Of a DNA stretch of 64,000 nt, positions 9,243 through 20,802 are shown one piece after another. Source of the stretch: Rebecca billardiae RCC1528 (lineage: Eukaryota; Haptophyta); NCBI GenBank assembly GCA_965240325.2, contig OZ251229.1, positions 310,001 through 374,000 on the forward strand, given 5' to 3'. The translations under genes were made by a program, and so were the position numbers. The first letter of the stretch is position 1. Every line of letters starts with the position of its first letter. The notes under the pieces are model-generated. The model worked only from the letters and a program-made list of their open reading frames with translations, did no database searches and was not told where the DNA came from.

Positions 9243-9884
9243 GGAGCCGCGCGTTGCTCGCCCACGAGACTCGGCTGTCAGCGAGTCTGACGTGACTTAC
9301 CTGCGTGCAGCCGGCACGCCGAGGTCCGACGCAGTCGCAGCACCGCCGCGTCACAGACCGCCCATCCACTATTGGTCACAGCCGCACGCGGCGCCAGTCC
9401 TGGGCGCGGTCTCAGTCCATCTGCGCGGCCGCGTCACGCACTCGGTCAATCTGGCAGTCGCCCACCGCTCGGATCGCCGTGCGCGAACAGCGGCGGCCGC
9501 CGGCCCGTGCCACCTCCACGGTGTTAACGACTGTGCAGTCTCGCGGTGAAAGGATTCGATGTCGGTACGATACGAACTCGTGGCTGACTCATTGACGTCG
9601 ACATTGAGCTAGACTTGACTTTGGCTGCGCACCTCCCCCGGCTTGTCGCAGCGTTTTTTGAGTGCAGCCCTTCTCAGCCTGTCAGCCATCGTGACGATTC
9701 GACCGCCCCGTCGTGAATTCGTGATCCAGTGTGGCCGTGAATGAGCAAACGTTGCACCCGGACATCAGAGTCGTCGGGCTCCAGCATCGGGCCGGCCGGA
9801 GAATCACGCGAGCCTCGGCGCGGGAAGTCGGCCGGGAGACGGGGAAATGGGCGCGGAATACAGTAGTCATCAATAGGGAAGGGA
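9243..9884. other. Intergenic, nothing recognised
   Basis: Mixed composition with a T-run (GCGTTTTTTGAG) near 9650. Short open frames here show no domain. It probably holds the promoter of the reductase gene at 9885. Confidence 0.5.
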
Positions 9885-11015
9885 ATGCCGAACGAAGGCT
9901 CCAACAACTTCCCTGGCAAGCGGCCGCTTCCAGCACCGGCAAGCAGCAGCAAGACGCCCGCGCACGACACGAGACCGATGGCGAAGACCGCGCTTGACGA
10001 TATGTCCAGCAAGGGCGAATTCGTTCGCACGGAGTCGACATTCCGCAGCATGATCGAGCCCGGCGGCGAGTTCCCACCCGAGGCTGGTCGGTACCACCTG
10101 CACGTCGCGTACGCGTGCCCGTGGGCATGCGGCACGCTCAGTATGCTCTTTCTCAAGGGGCTGGAGGGCGCGATCTCCTACTCGGTTGTGCACCCCACAT
10201 GGGGCCGCACGCGGCCTGACGACCCCGAGGACACGCACTGCGGCTGGCACTACCGCACGCCCGGCGACCCGCCCGTGCCCAACCCCGCCGGCCACGGCCA
10301 GCTCGAGGTGGACGACGCGTGCATCCCCGACACGGTGACGCACTGCAAGACGATCCGCGACGTGTACGAGCTGGCCGGCGGCGCGACGAGCAAGTACACG
10401 ACGCCCGCGCTCGTCGACACGAAGACGAATAAGGTCGTGAACAACGAGTCCACGCTGATCCTGCGCATCTTCAACTCGGCATTCAACGAGTTTGCCGCGC
10501 ACCCCGAGGTCGATCTGTACCCCGCACCGACCGAGGCGCAGGCCGAGGCGCTCAACGAGTGGATCTATCCGAACATCAACAACGGTGTGTACCGCAGCGG
10601 CTTTGCGCAGTCGCAGGAGGCATACGAGGCGGCTGTGTACCCGCTCTTCGAGTCGCTCGAGCGCGCAGAGGCGATCCTCGCCAAGCAGCGCTACCTGACG
10701 GGCGACAGCTTCACGTGGATCGACCTGCGGCTCTTTCACACGCTCATTCGGTTCGACGCCGTTTACGTCACCTACTTCAAGACGAACCTGAAGCGCGTCT
10801 CGGACTTCAAGCACCTGCCAAACTACGTGCGTGATATCTACCAGATGGAGCCGATCAAGCGCTCGATCAACATGAAGCACATTAAGATGCACTACTTCAC
10901 GAGTCACCCGAGCCTGAACACGTTCGCAGTGATCCCCGCGTACAACGGCATCGACCTCGACGCGCCGCACGGCCGAGACGCGCCTCAGGGCGGCGGGTAC
11001 TGTTACACGCAGTAG
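9885..11015 (+). CDS. Glutathionyl-hydroquinone reductase (xi-class glutathione transferase; ECM4/YqjG family)
   Basis: ATG at 9885, TAG at 11013-11015, 376 residues, no intron. The N-terminal half has the xi-class pattern GEFVRTESTFRSMI, then GRYHLHVAYACPWACGTL, where the Cys of CPWA is the catalytic residue that reduces glutathionyl-quinones. VVHPTW, YTTPALVDTKTNKVVNNES (glutathione binding) and LNEWIYPNINNGVYRSGFA follow, then the all-helical domain with RYLTGDSFTWIDLRLFHTLIRFD and the C-terminal MEPIKRSINMKHIKMHYF. Length and motif order match the fungal and bacterial enzymes closely. The first about 40 residues are variable and could include a targeting signal. Likely role: detoxification or recycling of quinone-glutathione conjugates. 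Confidence 0.94.
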   Translation: MPNEGSNNFPGKRPLPAPASSSKTPAHDTRPMAKTALDDMSSKGEFVRTESTFRSMIEPGGEFPPEAGRYHLHVAYACPWACGTLSMLFLKGLEGAISYSVVHPTWGRTRPDDPEDTHCGWHYRTPGDPPVPNPAGHGQLEVDDACIPDTVTHCKTIRDVYELAGGATSKYTTPALVDTKTNKVVNNESTLILRIFNSAFNEFAAHPEVDLYPAPTEAQAEALNEWIYPNINNGVYRSGFAQSQEAYEAAVYPLFESLERAEAILAKQRYLTGDSFTWIDLRLFHTLIRFDAVYVTYFKTNLKRVSDFKHLPNYVRDIYQMEPIKRSINMKHIKMHYFTSHPSLNTFAVIPAYNGIDLDAPHGRDAPQGGGYCYTQ

Positions 11016-12331
11016 TCATTATTTCACTCATCATCGCCCCCGAATGATCAGAATATAGTCTGCTATACATACACTCATCACCATATCGAATATATCGTCA
11101 GCATTATCATATGCACCATGCTCACATATATATGCCCGCCGCATAATATCATCGATGGAGTGCACGCAGTGACGCGTCGCACGCGCCATCACTATTATTA
11201 GGCTCCTTACTGTACCGGCCGAAGGCTGGACTGCTCCCACCCTTGATTGACCCTTCCGACGAAGTTCCGAGCACCGCCGTTTTTGCGCGCTGTATATATC
11301 GTCTCTTCTAATGAGTGCCGCTGGCGTTCCGCGCCAGTGACAGATCGATTCAGCGACCTCTAATTGGGTATATACACCGATCTTCATCTGTCACATATGT
11401 CACGTCACGGCCGTTACATGACAGGTAACGGTCGAAAATCCGAAGGGTGGGCTCCCACCCTGGCACCTACGCTGACAGTGACACATTGAGACGCTCTGGT
11501 CAGCCAGAAACGCGTGCTACGAGTGCAGCGTGGCCAGGAAGCATCGCCCACGACTGCTCCCTGGCTTACGTCAGCCCGTGTCGGACGCCCTGAGTAGCAG
11601 ATCGCTTCATTGCGCGCGGGTGCGCGCGCACGTAGCCGCTGGCCGACGTGGTGCGCGCGTCGGGCGGCCGCGCGCGCGCAATAATAATCGAGTGTCAGCA
11701 GCGCAGCACTCGCTCGCGCGCAGCGGGGAAACATGTTTGCTCACTAGGCGTCTGGATCAGCAGGCTACCAGTCGTGGTAGACGTTGCAGATGATGGGGTG
11801 GAAGGCTCGATCGCATGCCTGGCCTCGCAGGCAGGAGCCGAGGAGGGCGAGCAGACCGCAACCACCGCCGCGCCTGCGTCCGAGAGGGGGCTGAGCACCT
11901 TGACCTTACGCGTCGCCCTGGCCCTGGGCCTGGCTGGGCGTTGGGTCAGATGTATCTATCCTACCCCCAGCGTCACGCGCGGGCTCTGAGCCGGTTGGCG
12001 TCTCAACGGTCTCCTCGTCCGCTCAGTTGTTGCCGCATCATCGAGGGAATCACGACCGTCGGCCAGTTCGTCGAGCTCGAGCGGGCCAAGTTCGTCCTCA
12101 GATGGCAGCCCATCGGGTCAATCGTGTATCGTCTACCTCGTCACCCATACCGACCGTACCGACCCTTCCGCTCGCCACTCTGAGCCTTGCGCCGTCGTCA
12201 GAGCTCGCGCGCACGCCGCCTCCCGTCGTCATGAAGTAAGGCGCGCTCCGGTCTGGCTGGATCGCGCGCGGCGCCGCACCCACTCGTAGTGCGGATGATG
12301 ATGAGCGCGCTGCTCCATGTGCGCTCCCCCC
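11016..12331. other. 1.3-kb intergenic spacer between converging genes
   Basis: The first 160 bases are AT-rich with repeated ATATCG/ATCATA words (11030-11160). The middle has a short CG-alternating stretch near 11610-11690. Open frames here (for example 11648-11989) show no domain. No RNA gene seen. Confidence 0.5.
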
Positions 12332-14960
12332 TCACAGCATCAGCCGCCACTCCAGGTCGAAGGACTGGTCGAGCTCGGAGAGCGCGCCGAGCTCGTCGTC
12401 CCAGTCGTCGGCGGCCGACTCGGCGTCGCCCGTCAGCATCGCCGCGCGCGCCCGGCCGCCCATCCCGAGCGCACTCGCGGCGAGCTTGGCGAGCATCGCC
12501 TCGTCGTCCGCGGCGTCCTCGGCGGCGTCTGCGGCGGCGCGCTCGGCCGCGCCGGCGGAGCCGACCCCCTCGCGCGCGAGCGGCACGCCGCGGTAGCAGC
12601 CGCGCGCCACGACGTGCTCGAGCAGCGCCTGCCAGTGCGGGTCGAGGCAGAGCACGTGCGGGTTGCCCACGATGATGAGCAGGCTCTTGGCGCGGGTGAT
12701 CGCGACGTTGAAGCGCTCGGGCGCGGCCATCAGGCCCTCGTGCGCGCGGTCCGCCGCGGCCGACCCGCCCTTCGGCACGCTCTCCCGGTGCGAGAGCACC
12801 GTCGAGATGAGGATGACCTTCTCCTCCTGCCCCTGGTAGTCGTCGACCGAGCCGACGCGCACCGCGCCCAGCTCGTGCGCGCGCAGCAGCTTGCGCAGCT
12901 TGAGCACCTGCTTGCGGAAGATGGTGAGCACGCCGATGTCGTCGGTGGAGAGGCCGTGCTGCGCGTCGGACAGCAGCGCCTGCACGAGCGCCACCACCTT
13001 CGCCGCCTCCGTCGGGTTGAAGAAGGAGGGCGAGTCGACCTCGTTCAGCTGCTGCCCGACCAGCCCGTAGAAGAGGAGTGGCACGCCGCGCGCGGGCAGC
13101 TCGCTCCAGCGCACCAGCTCGTCGGTCTGCGCGTCCGGCGCGGACTTGATGAGCTGCGAGTTGTAGAAGAGGCGGCTCGGCACGGCGAGCAGCTCGGCGT
13201 GCGAGCGGTAGTTCCGCCGCAGCATCGTGCACCGCCGCTCGAGCGTCGGGCCGACCACGGGCGGCGCGCCGTACGCCACGCCGCGGCCGCCATCCGCCTC
13301 AAACGCGCCCATCAGCCGAGCGAGCATCGAGATGTGCAGCCCGTCGGGGCGCGCGCGGCACGCGGCGCAGCGCACGGTCGGGCCGAGCTGGCGGTGGTCC
13401 CCGACGAGCACCACCTCCGCGCCCGCGGCGGAGGCGGACGGCGCCCTGCCCAGCGTGAGCGGGATCAGCAGCTCGGGCTCCAGCCCCTGCGCCGCCTCGT
13501 CCACCAGCACGTGCGTGAAGTGGCCGCTCGGCACGCCGCCTTGCACGGGCACCGCGCCGAGCGCGCACAGCTCGAGCGCGCTCACGCACGTCGCGATGAT
13601 CACGGGGAGCTGCGCGTACGCGTGCGCCGGCAGGTAGCCGAACGAGCCGTCCGACACGCACGCGTACCGGTGCAGCCCCACCGCGTACGACGCGAGCGTG
13701 CGGCGCGCAGAGTTGAGGCGGTGCACCCAGCGCGACGGCTCGGCCTCGGCGCGCGGCGCGCCGCCGTCGTCCGACGCCCAGCCCATGGCGCGGAGGAAGC
13801 GCGGCGAGCGCGCCTGCTCGACGAGCCGCGTGAGCAGCACGTCCGCCGCGCCGTTCGAGGGCGCGGCGAGCAGCACGCGCGCGCGCGTGCCGCCGGCCGC
13901 GCCCTCGTCCCTGCAGGCCAGCAGCAGCTGCAGCACGATCTCAACGGCCACACAGGTCTTGCCCGTGCCGGGCGGGCCCCACACCAAGTGCGGGAGGGCG
14001 GGCGCGCTGCTGGTCGCGGGGGCGAGGACGCGCTCGACGGCGAGCGCCTGCTCGGCGTTGAGCTGCGTGTTCACCAGCGCGAGCCGAGCCGCAGCCGCGG
14101 CCGCCGTCGCGCGCGGCGCGGAGGCACCCGCCACGCCGCCGGCGGCGCCGCCTGGCGCGCCTTGGCCGCGCTCGGCGGCGCCGTCGGCAGCCGACGGCGG
14201 CCGCGCGGCCGAGGCGCCGTCAGGGGCGGCGGCGGCGCGCGGCTGCGCGCGCGCGCGGCACGTGACGAGCGCGCACGCCGCGAGCCCGCGCGACATCTGC
14301 GCGAGGTACGCCTCGAGCGCGAAGCGCATCGCGCCCAGAGGCCGCGCGGTGAGCACCCAGCGCACGTGACACAGCACGCCGCGCAAGTGCCCGCCGAGGC
14401 CGCCGCCGCCGCCGGCCTTGCGCCGCGCGCCGCGGCCGCCCGGCCTGGGGGCGTCGGCGGCGGCGGGCGAGCCGCCCTCGCCGCCGTCCGGCGCGGGCAG
14501 CGTCGCGCTCGGCCGCGTGACCGCCGAGTCGTACGCGCTGCCGAACTCGGGCCCAAAGCACAGCAGCACCCCTCGGTGCGAGCTCGCGTCCGCCACCCAG
14601 CCCACGTACTCGTGTTCAGCGCGGTCGGCGATGCGCACGCGCACATAGTCGCCGTACGTGAGGGCCGGGCGCTTCTCCTCGGCGCCGGGCACGTGCAGCT
14701 TGGCGAAGACGGGCCGGGGCGCCCGCCCGCCCGGCCCGCCGACCGCGCCCGCGCCCGCCGCGCCCGCCGCCGCGCGCCGCTCGCGCAGGATCGGCACAAA
14801 GTGCATGTCCATCTTGGCGTAGTCGGCCTCGTGCTGCGCCTCCTCCGCGCGCAGCAGCTGCGCAAAGTGCGCGCAGTACCGCGCGGTCCAGTGCACGAGG
14901 CGCGCGTGCCACTCGCGCACCACCGCCGCGCCGACCTGCGCGCTCACGCCCTCCCCCCCT

Positions 14961-15017
<57 letters not shown>

Positions 15018-16075
15018 GCCGCCGCCGCCGCCGCCGCGTGCGCCGCGTGCAGGAGGTCGTCCACAGCAATGGCCGCCGGCAGCCCGCTCGGCGGCTGCGC
15101 GGGCTGCGCGGGCTGCGCGGGCTCGGCGTGCGCGGCGCGGGCGTCTCGCCCTCGCCCCCGCCCCCGCGACGCGCGCGCGGGCGAGCCCTCCCGGCCCGCA
15201 GCCGCCTCGCCGCCTCGCCCGTCCGAGCGCGGCTCCTCGGCCGCGCGCGGCTGCGGCGCCGCTCCCGGCGCGGGCGGCAGCAGCGACGGGTGGCCCGCGG
15301 CCGAGCCGCGCTCGATGAGCTCGACGTACCGGCGCGCGTGGTGCAGGAGGACGTGCTGCGCGTACCACGGCTGCAGCGGGTCCACCGGCCCGACGGCGGG
15401 CCCGTACACCCGCGCGGGCCCCAGCCACACCTCGCGCACCGCCCGTGGGTAGTAGGGCGGCGCGTCCGAGCGGAGCAGCGAGAACTCAGAGCCCGAGCCG
15501 ATGATGGCGACGGCCTTGGTCGCCATGATGAAGGTGTGCGACGAGGAAGTGAGCTCCCACAGGTCGATCGAGCCGTCCACGCGCAGCGCCGCGACCACGA
15601 GCGCCTGCCGCATCCCGAGCTCCGAGGCGGGCGACGCGTCGAGCGCCACGTCGACGGCGTACGAGCCGCCCGGCTCGAGCAGCAGCGCGTGCGCGGGCTC
15701 CTCGGCGGTGGGTCCGTGCGGGTCGCGCACGACGAGGGAGAAGACGCGATCCACCGCGCCGAAGCGCGCGGGCACGACCACTCGCACCCACAGCAGCGTC
15801 ACAGCCCTGTCGCCCTCGTTGGACAGCTCGACGGTGCGCAGCAGCGCGCCCGTCGGCCGGTGCCGGCCCTCGCGGTGCACCATGCCAAAGTCGGCGGTGG
15901 CGGAGGCGAAGCGGCAGCCGTGCCGTGGGCGCAGCAGCCGTGCCGTCACCTCGGGCGGCGCGCCCGCCGCTTTGCTCACGAGCAGGCGCGCCGCTTCCAT
16001 CGCCGGTGATTGACGATCCCCGACGGCCGCGGATGCGCCGCTCGTGACTGCTCCCGGAAGCAAGTGGAAGGGCAT
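12332..16075 (-). CDS. SF1 RNA helicase, MOV10/SDE3-like (Upf1-like superfamily)
   Basis: ATG at 16075, TGA at 12332-12334, 1247 residues in one open frame. Motif I is HLVWGPPGTGKTCVAVE (about residue 702). The Walker B motif is HVLVDEAAQGLEPELL (about 857), motif III VVLVGDHRQLGP, then RRNYRSH, SVDDYQGQEEKV (about 1077) and RFNVAITRAKSLL (about 1125), the full SF1B set. The N-terminal region has beta-rich sequence (ELSNEGDRAVTLLWVRV) and the YVGWVADASSHRG segment resembling MOV10/SDE3. Those proteins unwind RNA and serve RNA silencing or retroelement control. DEAAQ is shared with senataxin and armitage-like helicases, so the exact subfamily is less certain. Odd points are a run of 25 Gly from a CCG repeat (14954-15016) and PAQ repeats. 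A GTGAGT lies just upstream of the ATG, so a further 5' exon is possible. Confidence 0.9.
14954..15016 (-). repeat. GGC trinucleotide run encoding about 25 glycines
   Basis: Pure or nearly pure CCG on the plus strand inside the helicase gene, read as Gly codons. It sits in a low-complexity linker between the N-terminal domain and the helicase core and is a likely site of length polymorphism. Confidence 0.85.
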
Positions 16076-16185
16076 CCGGACTCACCGTTTGCCGGCCCCC
16101 GTCCCGGCGCTGTTCATCTCCGCAGCCGAGTGCCCGCCCGCCCAGGGCGCCCGCGCAGTGGATTTCGACTTGCGCTCCGCCCGTC

Positions 16186-17431
16186 ATGAATGCCCCGAGT
16201 GAGGATCTCGCGCAGCCTCTCGCACCTGGCGCGGATCCGCCCACGACGCGGGCGCAGCCTCGTCGCTCACGCCACGTTGCCCTGGCGTGCGCGATGGCGC
16301 TCGCACTGTCCTTCTTCATCACGGCGCGCTGGTCGGCGTCATCCCCGCCGCTGGCCTTCACCTCCGGGGCCAAGGGCAAGGCACCCCCTACGTCGGAAGA
16401 GTCCTCCAGCTGGCGCCCGTGGTGCGTCATGACGCCGCTTGTGATGCACGTGAGTTTGCCTGCGCCCGCACCACAGACAAATCGCCCCCGCCACCCCCTT
16501 GCACACGCGCTGACGACTCATGGCCTCCGTGCCCCTGCACCCCACCGCCGCCCGGCAGTTCGAGGGCTACTGGAGCTCCATGCTCTCCCTCCCCATCGAG
16601 AGCGCGGTCAAGGGCCGCGTGAGCATCCACTCGAACACGTCGAGTGAGTCGTACCGTCTCGACCTCTCGTTCGGGCAGCGCCGGCGGCTGTCGGTGTGGC
16701 AGCTGTGGCGCGAGGGGCTGGGCGAGACGCTGGCCACCACGCTGGATGACGGCCTTGGCGGCCCGCTGCGCTGCTCGCTCCTCGTCGAGCCGCTCGCGCC
16801 ACGGCCGGCGCGGCCTGAGATCTGCACGCACTCCACATTTACGTACATGCACCCGGTGCGGCACACGACGCACGCGGGAGAGGCCGCCGAGGTGTGGTCG
16901 CTCCGATTCCCCGCCGGCCCAGAAGGCAGCCACATGCCCGCCGGGAGCGTGCTCAACGTGACCATCCGACGGCTCGGCTCGCGCGGGCCGGGAGAGCCCG
17001 ACGAGGCGCTGCCGCTGTGGCACTCGCTCGCCTCGCCTGACGGCCGGTGGGTGATCGAGCACTTTGCCGCGAGCGCCGAGCGCGCCGTGGACTGGGACGA
17101 GTACAGGCTGCCCAAGGAGTGCACATCCGCACAGCCCAAGGGCGCCGACGCGCTCGTCGACCTGCACGCCTCCAAGGCCTCCAAGGCCTCCAAGGCGCAC
17201 GGCCACCACGGCGGCAAGCACCAAAATCACGCCGCCGTTGTGGACAAGGACGACTCAGACTGGCCGCCCGCGCACTGGTCCCCGTTCCGCTCGTCGCGTC
17301 ACGGCCTCGTGCGCGTCGGCGAGGAGCGCATCATGTGCCCGTTCGCAAAGGTTGTGCCGGCGCTGTCGGACGACCCCGTCCGCGCGCGCCGGCAGACAGC
17401 CGCCATCCCCGACTCCGAGGGACGACGATAA
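16186..17431 (+). CDS. Unknown single-pass (type II-like) membrane protein
   Basis: Proposed exons 16186-16449 and 16559-17431, intron GTGAGT...CGGCAG of 109 bases, 378 residues. Residues about 30-50 (HVALACAMALALSFFITA) form one span after a basic head, so the rest would be luminal or external. Exon 2 starts FEGYWSSMLSLP, and the beta-rich body contains RVSIHSNTSSESYRLDLSF and HSTFTYMHPVRHTTHAGE. Near the C-terminus a 9-base tandem repeat encodes ASKASKASKAHGHHGGKH, a Lys/His-rich stretch. I do not recognise a family. An unspliced reading from the internal ATG at 16520 is possible but would lose the membrane anchor. The start is 110 bases from the divergent helicase start. Confidence 0.6.
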
Positions 17432-17659
17432 GTTCAGCGTGCCTCACCGGCCTGCACTACCGAGTACCGACTGTCTGCTCCGCCATTGACATTGTCAGGT
17501 CCTAACTCATCATCATCTTTCATCAGTCTGAGTCGAGCGTCGTCTCACGGCGGTCTGTAGCTATTATTGACCGCCAGGCAGTGTAGTACACCGAGCAGCT
17601 ATACATGCTAGCTACGGAGTAGTAGCTGATGATGACGATAATTATGACGATAGTAAATA

Positions 17660-17691
<32 letters not shown>

Positions 17692-18337
17692 AGTAATCAG
17701 TCGCGGATCGACGATGCCGACCAGGTGACCAGACGCCAGGTGGCGCGGTCGGATGAGCGCCGATGCCGCGCGATTGAATGAGTGACGCCCGATTAATGCG
17801 CGACGAATAATGCTGATGCCCGTCAAGAATAATCAAGATGACTCGTCAATAATAATAATAATAATGTAGTTATTATAATATATTAAATATTGATCGTCTC
17901 TCTTACTGATCTGATCTTTCTCTCTCTCTCTACCGAGTACGGCTCTCTCTCTCTCTCTCTATGCGCTGCACTACGACGCTGCCAAGCAGCCTACCCCAAT
18001 TGACAATTGTTGGCCCAAGCGCAAGCAAACGGGCCCGCCAAGTCATCAGTTTGAACCGCCGGTGCAAGAGTGCTGGCCGTAGTCACAGCCCAGAGTAGCG
18101 GGTCGAGCAGCTTGAGGCGGCGACGGGCGAGGCCGCAGCGGCGCAGGGCAGCAGCAGCCCCATGCCAAGCGCGCGACTCGCGAGTCCTGCCCCGGAGGTG
18201 AGGCGAGTCCACCGCCTGACGACACTGTGCGGACATACATGGGCCTCGGAGGCACGCGCCAGCGCCCACCTGCGATTCGAGACGCGCTGGGCCTGTCAGG
18301 AGGGAGCGGTCGGCCCGAGCGAGCTGGGCGGACCGTG
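17432..18337. other. 0.9-kb spacer with AT and CT microsatellites
   Basis: A TA-rich run lies at 17657-17692, an ATA/AAT run near 17850-17890, and two CT runs at 17916-17931 and 17942-17961. It separates two converging genes. No gene seen. Confidence 0.65.
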
Positions 18338-19825
18338 TCAGCCGACCCCTCCGCCTGTCGGCGTCGAGCTCAGCTCCGTCCCGGACGCCCACGCGCGCAC
18401 GGTGGCGAGCGTCTCGCGCGCGATGAGCCGCAGCGGCGTCTGCAGCCCGATCGTGGCGCGCGCGGCGACGAGGAGCACCGGGCACAGGAGGATGACGGAC
18501 GCGTTGAAGCGCCAGCCGAAGCGGATCGAGCCGGTCACGTGGATCGCGCCGCCGCCGAGGAACGTCGACATCCCGAAGCCGAGCATGTTCGTGCCCAGCC
18601 CGTACATGCCCGAGGCGAGCGGCCGCAGCTCCTCCGGCAGGATGTCGAGGACGATGCCGGCGAGCGCGGGCGTGAGCGCGGACACGACGGCGAGCATGGC
18701 GAGCAGCGCGGCGGAGACGACGGGGACGGACTTGGAGAAGCACATCGGCGGGAGGAAGAGCGCCGCGACGAATGAGAGCGCCAGGCACGCCTCGAGCGCG
18801 CGCGCGTGGTTCGACTTGTACCCGCCTATCAGGTCGACGTACCGCGCGCCCGCCCACGTGCCAAACACTGGCCCGATCGTCGAGACGACCACCGAGATCA
18901 CGTCGGCCGCGCGCGCGCCCGAGTGGAGCTCTTTGACGAAGTAGATGCTGGTCCAGTAGTTGAGGCCGTTGCCCACGAAGTAGAGCACGCCGGCGGCGAA
19001 CATCGTGTGCCAGAACGCGCGGTGCCGCCTGAAGCGGCACAGCAGCCGGATGGTCGCGTGCGCGGACGCCTCGAACGCGAGCGGCACGCGCGTCGGCAGC
19101 CCGAGCTCGTCGGACAGCAGCATGTCGGCGGCGTCCATGCGCATGAGCAGCGCGGACGCGAGGATGATGCACAGCCCCTGCGCCACGAACGCCAGCCGCC
19201 ACCACGCGTCGTCGTACAGGTGCATCAGCAGCGCGGTCCCGGCGTAGCCCGCGATCGTGCCCACCTGCGCCACGTTCTGCAGGTAGCCCATCCACGCGGT
19301 GGAGGCGCTGCCGGGCGCGTTGGCGTTGACCCAGACGGGGAAGTAGACGTACGGGATCGACTGGCACACGCCGTCCAGCCCGAGCAGCGCGGTCAGGATC
19401 GCCGCCGTCGGCGCCGCGCCGCAGCAGATCGAGCACAGCCCGTTGAGCACGAGGCAGACGCCGAGCATCTTGCGGATGGAGCCGGGCCAGCGCTGCAGCA
19501 CGAAGCCGACAGGGACGGTGGTCAGACTGAGCGTGAAGTAGATGATCGACGAGAGCGAGCCGATCCCCAGCCATGACATGTGCAGGGTCTTCCGCACGTG
19601 CACGATCGCAGCGGCGAGGATGCCGTAGTCGCAGTTGATGAGCAGCTGCGCAAAGAGCACGTTCAGGAACATGCGGTTGCGCCGCGTCTCGAGGTCGCTC
19701 CGCTGCTTCGAGGTCTCGTGCTTGATCGCGGGCATCTCCTCCTCGTGCTCCGGATCCGCATCCAGCGCGTCCGCGTCGTCGATCGCGAACGCATCCGCGT
19801 CGGCATCGTCGGCCGTCGCCGCCAT
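18338..19825 (-). CDS. Major facilitator superfamily transporter (spinster-like or organic-anion type)
   Basis: ATG at 19825, TGA at 18338-18340, 495 residues, no intron. An acidic head (DDADADAFAIDDADALDADPEHEEE) is followed by about 12 membrane segments. These include MFLNVLFAQLLINCDYGILAAA (span 1), SIIYFTLSLTTVPVGFVLQRW with the loop-2 region (GSIRKMLGV), YFPVWVNANAPGSASTAWMGYL in spans 4-5, and GPVFGTWAGARYVDLIGGYKS, the second copy of the MFS A-like loop in the C-terminal half. The pattern is that of MFS_1 carriers such as spinster/sphingolipid or anion transporters, but the substrate cannot be read from the sequence. The ORF extends upstream to 20002, but that part lacks a hydrophobic or conserved pattern and was not used. 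Confidence 0.88.
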   Translation of the reverse strand: MAATADDADADAFAIDDADALDADPEHEEEMPAIKHETSKQRSDLETRRNRMFLNVLFAQLLINCDYGILAAAIVHVRKTLHMSWLGIGSLSSIIYFTLSLTTVPVGFVLQRWPGSIRKMLGVCLVLNGLCSICCGAAPTAAILTALLGLDGVCQSIPYVYFPVWVNANAPGSASTAWMGYLQNVAQVGTIAGYAGTALLMHLYDDAWWRLAFVAQGLCIILASALLMRMDAADMLLSDELGLPTRVPLAFEASAHATIRLLCRFRRHRAFWHTMFAAGVLYFVGNGLNYWTSIYFVKELHSGARAADVISVVVSTIGPVFGTWAGARYVDLIGGYKSNHARALEACLALSFVAALFLPPMCFSKSVPVVSAALLAMLAVVSALTPALAGIVLDILPEELRPLASGMYGLGTNMLGFGMSTFLGGGAIHVTGSIRFGWRFNASVILLCPVLLVAARATIGLQTPLRLIARETLATVRAWASGTELSSTPTGGGVG

Positions 19826-20802
19826 GGCTGACAAGTCGGCGTGAGTCTGCGTGATAGTCTGATAGACTGATAGTCCCCCTCGGGGCACGATGGCTGCCGG
19901 CAAGTTGATGCCGCAAGGCTTTTGGTTCGTGATGGCGACCCGCTGCGTGCCAGTGCGGCACGACGCACAGCATGGACCTGCTCGGTCCCCGACTCCGAGC
20001 AAGGGCGAAAGTGCAGGTCCGGATGTCAGCTGGCAGTCTCAGCCGCTGGTAGGTAGCAGCTGGTCGAGCCTGCCCCGTGCTCCCCCGGACCCCGGGCCGG
20101 TCGCGTACGCCGCTTGCCGCTCGAGCCAGCTGGCTGGCTGGCGGCGGCGGGCGCTGCGGCGTCGTCCAGGGTGCGCTTCGCCCGCTGCCGCGCTGCGGCG
20201 ACGCCTCCTCGTCGTCCAAGTCGTCGCCCGGGGGCGAGTCTCGGTCATCGTGGAGGGGGGCAGCAGGGGCTGGCGTGGGTGCAGCGGTCGGCGCCAGGCG
20301 CGCCGCCTTGCGCGCCTGGCGTTCCTTGACGGCGCGGCTCGCCTACTGTTGAAGGATGGCGCGGCAACCTGCCACCGTGAGCCTTACGCACGTTAAAACA
20401 AATAAACTGTATGCTGATACGATTTAATCATCCGCCGATATTATTGGAGGATGCTACCTGTGTCGTTAAATAATAGAATGAGTACCCCCATATACCGTGT
20501 ACCATACAGATTACAGGTGGACGATAAGGTACCATACGGTCCGCGGCGGTACCTGCAGGTTTCATCATGAAATTCCAACTGCGACGTATGGGGGTACACC
20601 ACCGCTTTGAGCTTTGACGGTTGCTGTCGACAATCAAGCACTGCTCGCGGCGGGCAATAATTGTCAATTGACGAAATAAGTTTCATCAGCGCATCAGCAA
20701 CTCGATCAAGTTGGACTGTTGGAGATTCCTCGCGCCGGTCTCACCCGTGGACGCAGCTCATCCCACTCCGCCGAAGTGGTCTGCACGTGCGCATACTCGC
20801 CG
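19826..20802. other. Intergenic spacer between divergent genes, nothing recognised
   Basis: GC-rich to about 20380, then a 300-base AT-richer stretch (20390-20700). The open frames are Arg-rich antisense-type frames without domains. Promoters of the transporter and of the ATPase gene are expected here. Confidence 0.5.
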